Shown here: positions 51,408 to 59,539 of the stretch, in pieces | How the letters are laid out: each line of letters opens with the position of its first letter | Numbering within the stretch: the stretch's first letter is position 1 | NCBI RefSeq assembly: GCF_050589605.1 | Contig: NZ_JBNGOO010000003.1 | Source: Granulosicoccus sp947495035 | GTDB taxonomy: Bacteria; Pseudomonadota; Gammaproteobacteria; Granulosicoccales; Granulosicoccaceae | Reading direction: 5' to 3' (one strand) | DNA length: 64,000 nt | Made by a program: the position numbers and the translations under genes | The notes under the pieces: generated by a model | Told to the model about the DNA's origin: nothing | Databases searched by the model: none | What the model saw: only the letters and a program-made list of their open reading frames with translations

Positions 51408-52400
51408 ATGTCTTTTTCATCCTGTTACAAAAACATTGCCATCGGTCTGGGATTTCTTGCATTAGGCGCATCGGCTCATACACAAGCAGATGATATGGAT
51501 ACTATCCTCATCAACGAGGCTTTCCATTCGCTGCTGTATCTTCCGGTCTATGTTGCAAAGCATGAGGGCCTGTTCAACGAACAGGGCATCGACGTTCCAG
51601 TAGTTCGTTCCGCTGGTTCAGGACCTGCCGCACTGGCTTCGGTGCTTTCAGGCGAATCTCAGTTCTCAGTCCACGGTCCTGAGCATGTCGGCTTTGCTCA
51701 GGAGCAGGGTGGCAGTGGAAAAGCGATCTCTGCCGTTGCCAACAGTGCGCCTGTCTGGGTACTCGCCAAACCCGGTCTCGCCTACACCTCACCAGCAGAC
51801 CTGGAAGGTAAGGAAATAGTGGTTGGGTTGGCACCGGGTACTTCTAACACCTTGATACGTCGCTTCATCGAAGATGCAGGCCTGGAAGGCAAGGTCAAGG
51901 TGACCGAAGTCCAGAATGGCTCCGAACTTGGTCCCGTGCTTTCAGGCCGCGGTGATATAGCCGTTGCCTATCAACCCCAAGTTGAACAGGGGATTTCACA
52001 GGGCCTGGAAGTTATCCATGCCTTTACGGATGACTATCCAGAGTACGCATTCTCAACGATCAACACCTCTCAGGAAATGATCGACGAAAACCCTGGCTTG
52101 GTTTCTCGATTCACTACTGCCATAAACGAATCACTGTTGTTAATCCACACAGATGCCACGAAAGCCAAGGCAGTAGCCCGGATAGAGTTCGGTGACCTCG
52201 ACAGTGAAGTAGTTGACGCAGCTGTACAACGTATGATCGACAACAATGTCTACCCGAAAAACGTAACCATCACTGAAGGCGCATTTACCAATGCCATTGA
52301 AATGCAACAATTCGTCGGAAATATCAAGGGGGAAATGTACTTTGACGATGTTGTCGACGCATCGTTTGCCAACAAGATCGTAGATCAGATTCAGCCATAA
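51408..52400 (+). CDS. Periplasmic substrate-binding protein, NMT1/THI5-SsuA type
   Basis: A 330-aa precursor with a signal peptide (IAIGLGFLALGASAHTQA, cleavage near residue 28). The mature protein begins DTILINEAFHSLLYLPVYVA, the usual start of NMT1/SsuA-like proteins, and continues with KHEGLFNEQGIDVPVV, then GESQFSVHGPEHVGFA and LEGKEIVVGLAPGTSNTLIR. The family covers thiamine precursors, sulfonates, nitrate and pyrimidines, so the ligand is open. Given the amidase in the block, an amide- or ureido-containing compound is a reasonable guess. Confidence 0.92.
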   Translation: MSFSSCYKNIAIGLGFLALGASAHTQADDMDTILINEAFHSLLYLPVYVAKHEGLFNEQGIDVPVVRSAGSGPAALASVLSGESQFSVHGPEHVGFAQEQGGSGKAISAVANSAPVWVLAKPGLAYTSPADLEGKEIVVGLAPGTSNTLIRRFIEDAGLEGKVKVTEVQNGSELGPVLSGRGDIAVAYQPQVEQGISQGLEVIHAFTDDYPEYAFSTINTSQEMIDENPGLVSRFTTAINESLLLIHTDATKAKAVARIEFGDLDSEVVDAAVQRMIDNNVYPKNVTITEGAFTNAIEMQQFVGNIKGEMYFDDVVDASFANKIVDQIQP

Positions 52401-52415
52401 ATCGTCGCTGCATTC

Positions 52416-52437
52416 GCAGGGGGGACTCCCCCCCTGC
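52416..52437 (+). terminator. GC-rich hairpin after the binding-protein gene
   Basis: GCAGGGGGG (52416-52424) pairs with CCCCCCTGC (52429-52437) around a four-base loop, 15 bases after the stop, followed by CCTTAATTCTC. It is probably a partial terminator separating the ABC genes from the TauE/amidase genes. Confidence 0.65.
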
Positions 52438-52467
52438 CCTTAATTCTCTCAAGGAAATATAGAAATC

Positions 52468-53253
52468 TTGTTTTCGGTCATGTTCTTCTTACTGGTCGGC
52501 GCAACAGCAGGCCTGATTGCTGGCTTGTTCGGCATCGGGGGCGGTGTGGTGATCGTACCAGCGCTGATCATGACACTCGATCAATTGGGAGTTGACCCCA
52601 CAGTAGTCGTTCATCTTGCCATAGGCACTTCGCTGGCGATTATCACCGTCACTGGTGCTTCTTCTGCCCTTGGCCATTGGAAAAAGAATGCAGTGTCTAC
52701 CAAGTTACTCAGCCAGATGCTACCTGGTTTGGTGCTTGGTGCTGTGTGTGGCGGAGTTATTGCGGATCACCTACAGGCAGAGCGTCTCGAGCAATACTTT
52801 GGCATCTTTATGTTGGCATTATCTCTTTGGATGATGTTCTCAAAACCCACTGAATCTAGACAATACCATGCCAACTCTCCTGTCATGGTTGCCGCAGGAA
52901 CACTAATTGGGGGCTTCTCGGCACTGTTCGGAGTAGGAGGTGGAGTACTGAACGTTCCTTGGCTGACGCGTAATGGAGCTGATCTGTCACAGGCAATCGG
53001 AACATCGGCAGCATGCGGTTTTCCCATTGCCGCCGTGGGTGCTGCAACTTTCATAGCGACTGGCCAGGATGAGTCCATGCTCCCGGTGTATACCAGTGGA
53101 TACCTGTATTGGCCTGCATTCCTTGGTATCGCTATTTCCAGCATACCCTGTGCAAGATTAGGCGCAAACCTGGCCCACTACCTTCAAGCAAAGCTGCTCA
53201 AACGTCTTTTCGCCATACTGATGCTATTGGTCGGATTGAAATTGATTCTTTAA
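52468..53253 (+). CDS. TauE/SafE-family membrane permease
   Basis: A 261-aa inner-membrane protein with about eight helices. The two family repeats are seen as GLIAGLFGIGGGVVIVPALI near residue 15 and GGFSALFGVGGGVLNVPWL near 145. Members export or import sulfite, sulfoacetate or other small organosulfur or carboxylate anions. The start is the TTG at 52468 with AAGGAA 12 bases upstream, or the ATG at 52480; the protein is nearly the same either way. It lies between the importer and the amidase in the low-G+C block, so it may export a product of the imported compound. Confidence 0.88.
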   Translation: MFSVMFFLLVGATAGLIAGLFGIGGGVVIVPALIMTLDQLGVDPTVVVHLAIGTSLAIITVTGASSALGHWKKNAVSTKLLSQMLPGLVLGAVCGGVIADHLQAERLEQYFGIFMLALSLWMMFSKPTESRQYHANSPVMVAAGTLIGGFSALFGVGGGVLNVPWLTRNGADLSQAIGTSAACGFPIAAVGAATFIATGQDESMLPVYTSGYLYWPAFLGIAISSIPCARLGANLAHYLQAKLLKRLFAILMLLVGLKLIL

Positions 53254-53290
53254 ACAGAACGCTTAAAAGCAAATCGCGAAATCGGACATA

Positions 53291-54571
53291 ATGAAATACA
53301 ACTCAGGTATGACTATCGATGCCTACCAGAAGGCATTGGCAGAGAAGAAAGCTAATCCTGTCGACTGGTGGCACAGCTGTGCTGCACGTATCAAGCAGTG
53401 CGAACCTGATATCAATGCCTGGGAGTCGCTGGCTGAAGGACCACCTTCGTTGAATTCGGATTCTACGGACAAGCCACTGTTTGGTGTACCCGTAGGCATC
53501 AAAGACATCTTGGACACTGCGAGTTTTCCGACAAGCTGGGGAACCAAGGGATATCTGAGGTCACAGGCTTCGCTCCTGGATGCTGCTCTGGTAACACTGC
53601 TGCAAGAACTGGGCGCATTGGTAATGGGTAAAACCGTCTCTACGGAGTTTGCCTATTTCACACCAGGTAAAACGAAAAATCCTCACGATCTTTCACGAAC
53701 ACCGGGCGGCTCATCAAGTGGATCTGCTGCTGCAGTGGCAGCTCGCATGGTACCCCTCACCTTCGGAACCCAAACCGCTGGCAGTATAATTCGACCCGCC
53801 AGCTACTGTGGCGTATTCGGTTTCAAACCAACGTTCAACACTCTGAGCACCAGTGGTGTCAAATCGTTCGCGCCATCGTTGGATACATTAGGGTGGTACG
53901 CCAACTATATCGAGGACATCTGCACTGCATTTTCCGCATTGACTCGTGCCGGGAAAATCAGTCCACGTAATGATCTGACAGGTGTGCGTGTAGGCATTAA
54001 CAGTCTTCCTGGCAGCATGACCATGTCCGCAGACGTGAAAAATGCAATTGCCGAGGCTCAATCAGCATTGGAACAAGCCGGTGCAGAAATAGTCCCTCTG
54101 GTGCTGGATGATAGCTACGAAAAATTGGTTGAACAGCAAAAGATTGTCATGGCCTACGAGGCTGCTCAAACCCTGGGCAGCGAGTACTCAACACTATCGG
54201 AGCACCTGGGTCCCGAGTTAGTAGCATTGATTCAGGACGGTCAATCAATCAGCTATACGCGCTATCGAGAAGCGATGCTAGCTACCGCGAGTGCTCAACA
54301 AACAATAAGCGCGATTTTCAATTCCCAGGCTGATGTTATTCTTGCCGCAAGCTCTACTGGGGAAGCGCCACAAGGACTCGACTTTACTGGCGATCCAGTC
54401 TACTGCCGAGCATGGACACTTCTAGGAGTGCCTTGTATCAATTTGCCTATCAGTCACGGTATGTCCGGCATGCCGGTAGGCGTACAATTGATCGCGGACC
54501 GGTGGCAAGACCAACAATTGCTCGAAATTGCCTACACTTTAATGCCCAAGAACTCTAGTCAGCACGAGTAG
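53291..54571 (+). CDS. Amidase-signature family hydrolase
   Basis: A 426-aa serine amidase using a Ser-cisSer-Lys triad: the Lys lies in VPVGIKDILDT (near residue 67), the cis-Ser in GGSSSGSAAAVAA (near 142) and the nucleophile Ser in TQTAGSIIRPASYCG (near 166). It resembles GatA, AtzF and mandelamide hydrolase-type enzymes, but no GatB/GatC genes are near, so a catabolic role is more likely: hydrolysis of an amide, probably the solute taken up by the adjacent ABC transporter. Start 53291, or ATG 53309; neither has a strong ribosome-binding site. G+C is low like its four upstream neighbours. Confidence 0.9.
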   Translation: MKYNSGMTIDAYQKALAEKKANPVDWWHSCAARIKQCEPDINAWESLAEGPPSLNSDSTDKPLFGVPVGIKDILDTASFPTSWGTKGYLRSQASLLDAALVTLLQELGALVMGKTVSTEFAYFTPGKTKNPHDLSRTPGGSSSGSAAAVAARMVPLTFGTQTAGSIIRPASYCGVFGFKPTFNTLSTSGVKSFAPSLDTLGWYANYIEDICTAFSALTRAGKISPRNDLTGVRVGINSLPGSMTMSADVKNAIAEAQSALEQAGAEIVPLVLDDSYEKLVEQQKIVMAYEAAQTLGSEYSTLSEHLGPELVALIQDGQSISYTRYREAMLATASAQQTISAIFNSQADVILAASSTGEAPQGLDFTGDPVYCRAWTLLGVPCINLPISHGMSGMPVGVQLIADRWQDQQLLEIAYTLMPKNSSQHE

Positions 54572-54978
54572 TGAATACAGACTGTATTTCAAACCTACTA
54601 GACGATCGCGGGGATCATGATGGCGCCCGAGTTGGCGCTATTGTGGTCACTCAATAACGTGTAGTGTCGAGGGCTGGAAAGCACTTACCAGAATGATGTT
54701 TAACCTCTTTGGTAACTTTCAACAACAGCATGTGAGCGGATGAACGAACCCTCCGGGTGCTGGAAACTCGATCGACCCATGATAAGGCTTGCTGGGCGTA
54801 CAGGCGTGCGTAACTGCGTACCGAACTACTGACTACCATGCAGTAGCACCCTTCCCTTGCCTGCGCCTGATATGCTCGGCTAATCAGTACGGCAGTACCC
54901 ACTGTTGCCCCCCTTTCCGGTCGTGCGATCCACAAGTTGGATCGCCAGGCTCCAACCAATGATGAAGGCAGATCAATC
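54572..54978. other. 400-bp gap at the right edge of the low-G+C block
   Basis: No gene is supported. The minus-strand frame 54651-55019 has no ribosome-binding site or known motif and overlaps the start of the MOSC gene. Composition returns to the window's normal level here. The region may include decayed insertion-element DNA, but I found no transposase motif or inverted repeat. Confidence 0.4.
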
Positions 54979-55752
54979 ATGGCAGTGAAGATTGCAGCGT
55001 TAACCCGATTTCCGATCAAGGGCCTGAGCGGCCAGACACTGGAGACAGTGACGCTCGAGCCTGGTCAGGGATTTCCCGGTGACCGTCGCTTCGGCTTTGC
55101 CCGCCCGAACAGTGGCTTCGACCCGGCCGATCCGAAGCCACTGCCCAAGGGAAAGTTCTACATGCTGGCAAGAGACGCTGCCCTGGCACTGCTCGACACC
55201 GAGTATGACGATGACACGGGCATACTGAGCCTGTCGACCGACGACATCAGCGCGCGTTTCGATATCGGTACTGCGGATGGCAAACATCAGGCCAGTCAGT
55301 TTCTGAAAACCTACCTTACGCTGCCAGACGACGAGACTCCCCAACTGCATGAAGCCTCCCCTCACCGCTTCACGGATGTATCCGTGGATTCTGTCGAAAT
55401 GATGAATGCGATATCCATCATCAACCGTGACAGTGTCGAGGCGTTTTCCCAAGCCATCGGTCAGGCAGTGGATCCGCGGCGATTTCGCGGCAATATTCAG
55501 CTATCCGGCTTGCCGCCATTCGCCGAACTGGACATGGTCGGCAAGGAGATGACGCTCGGCTCGGTACGACTGAAAATTGTCAAGCGCACCCGCCGGTGCC
55601 CCGCGACGGAGGTCAACCTGGAAACCGGTGAGCGCGACATGAAAACCCCCAGACTGCTGCGCGAGCACTATAGCCATATGGATATGGGCGTCTACGCTCA
55701 GGTGCTGACAGGCGGCGTACTCTCCGCCGACAGCGTTGTCGACGTGGCCTGA
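54979..55752 (+). CDS. MOSC-domain protein
   Basis: A 257-aa protein of the molybdenum-cofactor sulfurase C-terminal family (YcbX/YiiM relatives). The N-terminal beta-barrel has ALTRFPIKGLSGQTLETV and GFPGDRRFGFA (residues about 6-45). The MOSC core is DPRRFRGNIQLSGLPPFAE (about 165-185), and the likely Moco-binding Cys lies in KRTRRCPATEVN (near 210). Such proteins use the molybdenum cofactor to reduce N-hydroxylated compounds. The start is ATG 54979; a longer frame from 54937 is unlikely. A single-gene unit, followed by two hairpins. Confidence 0.9.
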   Translation: MAVKIAALTRFPIKGLSGQTLETVTLEPGQGFPGDRRFGFARPNSGFDPADPKPLPKGKFYMLARDAALALLDTEYDDDTGILSLSTDDISARFDIGTADGKHQASQFLKTYLTLPDDETPQLHEASPHRFTDVSVDSVEMMNAISIINRDSVEAFSQAIGQAVDPRRFRGNIQLSGLPPFAELDMVGKEMTLGSVRLKIVKRTRRCPATEVNLETGERDMKTPRLLREHYSHMDMGVYAQVLTGGVLSADSVVDVA

Positions 55753-55768
55753 GGCAACACCTGTTATC

Positions 55769-55822
55769 GGCCGGAGTTTGATCCGGCCAAGCTCCCGGGG
55801 TTCGCTGCCGAACACCCGGGAG
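55769..55822 (+). terminator. Tandem hairpins after MOSC gene
   Basis: GGCCGGA (55769-55775) / TCCGGCC (55782-55788), then CTCCCGGG (55792-55799) / CCCGGGAG (55815-55822). No clear U-run follows. They probably end the MOSC transcript ahead of the caspase module. Confidence 0.45.
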
Positions 55823-55945
55823 ACATCACCTGCCTGCGAATCAATACAGCAGCTCTGACACTGACGAAAAGACTAGGGGCAGAGCCGTCGCCATTTACCT
55901 TGAACTGAGATAATCTGACAGCACACAAGTGGAAGATCAATCACC

Positions 55946-56314
55946 GTGCTGATATTGAAACTTGATGACACACAGATGACTGGCAGTAAGCTGCAACAGG
56001 AGTCCCTGCAGTTGGAACGCCTGCTTGCCAGCCAGACCGAACTGCTGGTTGAGCGCCTCCCCGAACCCATGATGGAACCCGGGCAACGCGGCGCAGCGCT
56101 TGAACTGGCCAAGCTGATCGTCAAACCCCTGGCTGACGAAGCCGCCAAAGCCCTGGCAAATGTACTGGGTATCTACCTGCAAGCCAAACGCCAGGACACA
56201 ACCATCAAGATGACAGGTGCCGATGGCACAACCATCGAAATTACCGGCGCTTCCCTGTCCGCTGAGGAACTGGAGTCCACGATCCGGAGGATCAGGGCTC
56301 TACTCGACAAATGA
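55946..56314 (+). CDS. Small EACC1-like partner of the caspase-like protease
   Basis: A 122-aa protein with a GTG start. Residues 1-35 form a strand and a helix (LILKLDDTQMTG, ESLQLERLLASQ). Residues about 48-78 are helical (AALELAKLIVKPLADEAAKAL). The end is a beta-hairpin plus helix with a TGADGTTIEITGASLSAEEL pattern. This is the shape of the effector-associated constant component EACC1, which accompanies caspase and other effectors in bacterial conflict systems; I judge this from pattern, not a search. The stop overlaps the caspase gene start by four bases, so they are coupled. Confidence 0.6.
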   Translation: MLILKLDDTQMTGSKLQQESLQLERLLASQTELLVERLPEPMMEPGQRGAALELAKLIVKPLADEAAKALANVLGIYLQAKRQDTTIKMTGADGTTIEITGASLSAEELESTIRRIRALLDK

Positions 56315-57804
56315 CCGAGCACGCTCGCAAGGCGCTGTTGATTGGCAATGCGAGTTTTCCTGCGGATGAGAAATTGCTTGATCTCAGGTGTCCGCTGAAT
56401 GATGTCGAGGGTCTTCGGGCTGTTCTGGCCAATCCGGAGATTGGTGGATTCGATACGGTAGAGACCTTGTGCGATTGCGACAGTACAGAGGTGAAACGCA
56501 AGCTCATCACTTTCCTGGCGGACACACAAAACACCGATACCGTACTGCTCTACTATTCGGGGCACGGCAAGCACGACGCCAACATCCAGCTCAATTTCTG
56601 TACTCACGACAGTGAAATCGCCGTTCTGGAAGCCACTGCCGTTCCGGTGGCCTTCGTGCGCGACCAGCTCGCTCGATGCAATGCACAGAATACGGTGCTC
56701 ATGCTCGATTGCTGCTACAGCGGTGCGGCAAAAGGCATCCTCCACCGAGGCGATGTGGAAGATCAGCTCAAGCTGTCAGTCAAGGGGTCCGGCACCTATC
56801 TACTCACGGCATCCAGTGAGACTGAAACGGCACAAGAGAAGGAAAGCGACCGCTATGGTGTGTTCACCAAGCACCTCATCGAAGCACTCGAAACCGGTAA
56901 CGCTGACAAGGACGGAAACGGCGTCACCACCATGGATGATCTCTATCACTACATTGTCAATGCCGTGCGCTCTGACAGTCCGCAGAAGCCCACTCGTCAG
57001 GTGGACGGCCATGGCAAGATCATCGTCGCCAAGAGTGGCAAGAACTCCCGCCTGGACACGGCAGCTACATTGTCCAGCGAGTTGTTCACCCGGGTGGCCA
57101 GCGGGGATCTCGATGCCAGCATCGCCACCGCGGCAGTCGAGGTGGCCCGCAAGGCACCCAGTACCCATACGCCGAGTGAAGCGACGTTCGACACCGCCAT
57201 TACCGCCTACCTCGCCAAACGCATCACGCTGGGTGAGTTCGTAACGGCATACTGGAATACACGACTGGAACCGTGTCCGGAGCCCTCCCCTGAACCCGAA
57301 CCGGTTCCGAAGCCGACGCCTGATCCCGGACCCGAAGCCAACAAGGGACACGATCCAGTAGAGGATCCCGGGCCTGAACCAGACCCCATACCTGACCCCA
57401 CGCCAGGCCCAAGGCCGGGTCCGAAGGAAAACCCCCGACCACCCCCAAAACCGGAAAACGAACCACTATCGGATTTCGACAGACTCATGCCGTTGCTCGT
57501 CGGAAAACTGTGGAAAGCTGGCTCGACAAAGCAGTCGATCCTTGGCACTCAGCAGACAGAGGAACAGGAACATTCAGCGCTGTTCAAGTGGATCATTCCG
57601 CTGATCATCCTATTCGTGACATCAGGGATCTCGGAAACCGCCATCGATGTCGACACGTACATCGGCGGCGGTTTTCTGGGCGTGGCTGCCATGGTGTACT
57701 ACCTGGTCAAATACAGATCACGTCTGAATATCGCCGGATGGATCATTTCAGCGCTGGTGCTGCTGACCGGCATGGTAATGATATCCGAAGGCTTGAGCTA
57801 TTGA
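56311..57804 (+). CDS. Membrane-anchored caspase-like (C14) protease
   Basis: A 497-aa protein. Residues 1-240 are a caspase/metacaspase p20 domain: start KALLIGNASFP, PLNDVEGLRAVL, catalytic His85 in YYSGHGKHD and catalytic Cys135 in LMLDCCYSGAA, then TYLLTASSETETAQE and GVFTKHLIEAL. Residues about 265-325 form a small helical domain. About 328-386 is a Pro/Glu-rich linker of PEPxP repeats. The C-terminus has three hydrophobic segments (about 425-445, 447-466, 472-495), so the protease is held at the membrane, facing the cytoplasm if no signal peptide acts. With the preceding EACC1-like protein it resembles a two-gene suicide or defence unit; no regulator or STAND ATPase is adjacent. Confidence 0.88.
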   Translation: MTEHARKALLIGNASFPADEKLLDLRCPLNDVEGLRAVLANPEIGGFDTVETLCDCDSTEVKRKLITFLADTQNTDTVLLYYSGHGKHDANIQLNFCTHDSEIAVLEATAVPVAFVRDQLARCNAQNTVLMLDCCYSGAAKGILHRGDVEDQLKLSVKGSGTYLLTASSETETAQEKESDRYGVFTKHLIEALETGNADKDGNGVTTMDDLYHYIVNAVRSDSPQKPTRQVDGHGKIIVAKSGKNSRLDTAATLSSELFTRVASGDLDASIATAAVEVARKAPSTHTPSEATFDTAITAYLAKRITLGEFVTAYWNTRLEPCPEPSPEPEPVPKPTPDPGPEANKGHDPVEDPGPEPDPIPDPTPGPRPGPKENPRPPPKPENEPLSDFDRLMPLLVGKLWKAGSTKQSILGTQQTEEQEHSALFKWIIPLIILFVTSGISETAIDVDTYIGGGFLGVAAMVYYLVKYRSRLNIAGWIISALVLLTGMVMISEGLSY

Positions 57805-57860
57805 GGCTGTGCAAGAGCTGCGTGGCACATTTCAGCTGACACTTGCAATCCGGCAATATT

Positions 57861-58198
57861 CCTCTGACCTCTGACCTCTGACCTCTGACCTCTGACCTCT
57901 GACCTCTGACCTCTGACCTCTGACCTCTGACCTCTGACTCTGACCTNNNNNNNNNNNNNNNNNNNNNNNNNNNNNNNNNNNNNNNNNNNNNNNNNNNNNN
58001 NNNNNNNNNNNNNNNNNNNNNNNNNNNNNNNNNNNNNCCTCTGACCTCTGACCTCTGACCTCTGACCTCTGACCTCTGACCTCTGACCTCTGACCTCTGA
58101 CCTCTGACCTCTGACCTCTGACCTCTGACCTCTGACCTCTGACCTCTGACCTCTGACCTCTGACCTCTGACCTCTGACCTCTGACCTCTGACCTCTGA
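57861..58198. repeat. Heptanucleotide array (CCTCTGA)n interrupted by Ns
   Basis: Eleven perfect CCTCTGA units (57861-57937), one six-base unit missing a C (57938-57943) and a partial unit are visible before the gap. Exactly 23 perfect units (58038-58198) follow it. The true copy number is unknown because the assembly could not cross the array. Confidence 0.97.
57947..58037. other. Assembly gap, 91 N
   Basis: Run of undetermined bases inside the CCTCTGA array. Its length equals 13 heptamers, but it may be only an estimate by the assembler. Confidence 0.99.
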
Positions 58199-58410
58199 AC
58201 TTTGACCTCTACCTGACTCGGACACCGCAGCTGCAGTGAGCACCTGCGTCATGGTACGAAATCTGGAAACCGGACTGCTCTTTGTTGATAGACAGCAGGA
58301 CTCCATCAAGCTACCTGTGTTGCATTATCAAAGTCAGCCTGAATGAAGACCCTGCAACTCGGTGCCTGGAGTGATCCAGTTCGGTGGTGGAAAACTCTGC
58401 TTTTTGACGG

Positions 58411-59106
58411 TCAAGGGTACTGGTCGACTTTCGACAACCGAGGCACAATCGTCCCCGGGCTCAGAATCGCTCCTGGCGCAATCACGGAATTGGCTCCGAT
58501 CCTGACATCATCGCCGAGCAATGCCCCGAATTTTTCCACGCCGGTATCAATGTTTTCCCCATTCCACAGAATTCGGATTCTCTTGTCACTGAATTCGTTT
58601 CGGTAGTTTGCCACCACTGCGCCAGCCTCGATGTTGACTCTGGCCCCTATGATGGAATCGCCAACGAAGCTCAGATGCGCTACCTTCGACCCGGCAAACA
58701 TGAAGGAAGTCTTCAGCTCACAAGCGTGTCCGACAATGCACCCACGCGCCAGAAACACTCCACCACGAATCAATGCGCCGGCCCCCACGAAGGTGTCGGG
58801 TCCGATAATGGCCGGCCCATTGATATTCACCCCGGCCTCAACCTCCGCACGATGATGAATGGCAACGTCATCGACAATCGTATAGCCATCGGACAAGGAT
58901 CTGAGTGCCTCGGACACCAATTCAGGCGCTCGGCTTGTTGCTTGCCAGGCAGGCTCACGAAAGTGCGCAAATGGAGAGTCCGACCACTCCGCTATGAAGT
59001 CTGTGATATTCAACGGTTCTCCTCCCGAACAAGACGCCAATTCGATGACCGGGCAGTACAGAGCACTTTCCAAGCACGCCGGGCTCGCGACGAGCCGCTC
59101 GATCAT
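58411..59106 (-). CDS. Stand-alone GlmU-type left-handed beta-helix acyltransferase
   Basis: A 231-aa protein of the LpxA-like hexapeptide-repeat superfamily. After about 75 N-terminal residues, hexad repeats run from IVDDVAIHHRAEVEAGVNIN (near 76) to the end. The block GSKVAHLSFVGDSIIGARVN, with the His placed as the catalytic His of GlmU, then GAVVANYRNE, matches the acetyltransferase half of GlmU. The N-terminal uridyltransferase domain is absent. It is probably an acetyl- or acyltransferase on a sugar-nucleotide or amino-sugar; GAGG lies just before ATG 59106. No envelope-sugar genes are adjacent. Confidence 0.8.
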   Translation of the reverse strand: MIERLVASPACLESALYCPVIELASCSGGEPLNITDFIAEWSDSPFAHFREPAWQATSRAPELVSEALRSLSDGYTIVDDVAIHHRAEVEAGVNINGPAIIGPDTFVGAGALIRGGVFLARGCIVGHACELKTSFMFAGSKVAHLSFVGDSIIGARVNIEAGAVVANYRNEFSDKRIRILWNGENIDTGVEKFGALLGDDVRIGANSVIAPGAILSPGTIVPRLSKVDQYP

Positions 59107-59539
59107 GTACCTCGCAAGAGATCATACGCTCGTCGCTGCGGATTCACCCGGCAGCCGTTTTGAACACCTTGCCGCTCACGCCTGTGCGGCCCTGTATCAT
59201 CACTTCAAACGGAAAGATGTCCTGCTGAAACGGATGCTCGCTCCCTCACTGGTTGATGAGAAGATGGAATGATCTTGTGAGGAGCTGATCGGGCGCGCGA
59301 ATCCTTGCACAGGAATGGATCGGACTGGGGTGCGGAACTGCGTGCCAGTGCAAAGGGCGTGAGGCGACTGTCAAAATCTGTGTATTTACGTGTGGCAGCA
59401 CTCGATTTCCGTTTTCAGCCCTCCTGTATTTCTGAAACTGTGCACTCCAGCAGGAGCGCCGTGAAAATCTGGCCAGGCCGACAGCCGATCATTCAGTCAA
59501 GTCCATAACAAGCCTGCACCTGTCTACAGCTGTGCAAGC
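59107..59539. other. 430-bp region without a recognised gene
   Basis: A short frame (58994-59272, plus strand) overlaps the acyltransferase gene antisense and lacks support. The rest contains no hairpin, repeat or RNA motif that I can identify; it must hold promoters for the two divergent flanking genes. Confidence 0.4.

Larger units (their letters stand above)
57805..58410. other. Intergenic region dominated by a heptamer array and an assembly gap
   Basis: Outside the repeat array, the flanks (57805-57860 and 58199-58410) carry no gene. Reading frames through the array translate to repeated RGQRSEV-type peptides and are artefacts of the 7-base unit. Confidence 0.7.

Noticed and set aside
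54651..55019. 122-aa minus-strand frame beside the amidase
   Set aside because: Overlaps the MOSC start, has no ribosome-binding site and no recognisable motif.
57743..58309. Long minus-strand frame of RGQRSEV repeats
   Set aside because: Produced by the 7-bp array and interrupted by undetermined bases; 7 bp is not a multiple of 3, so the repeat peptide is an artefact.
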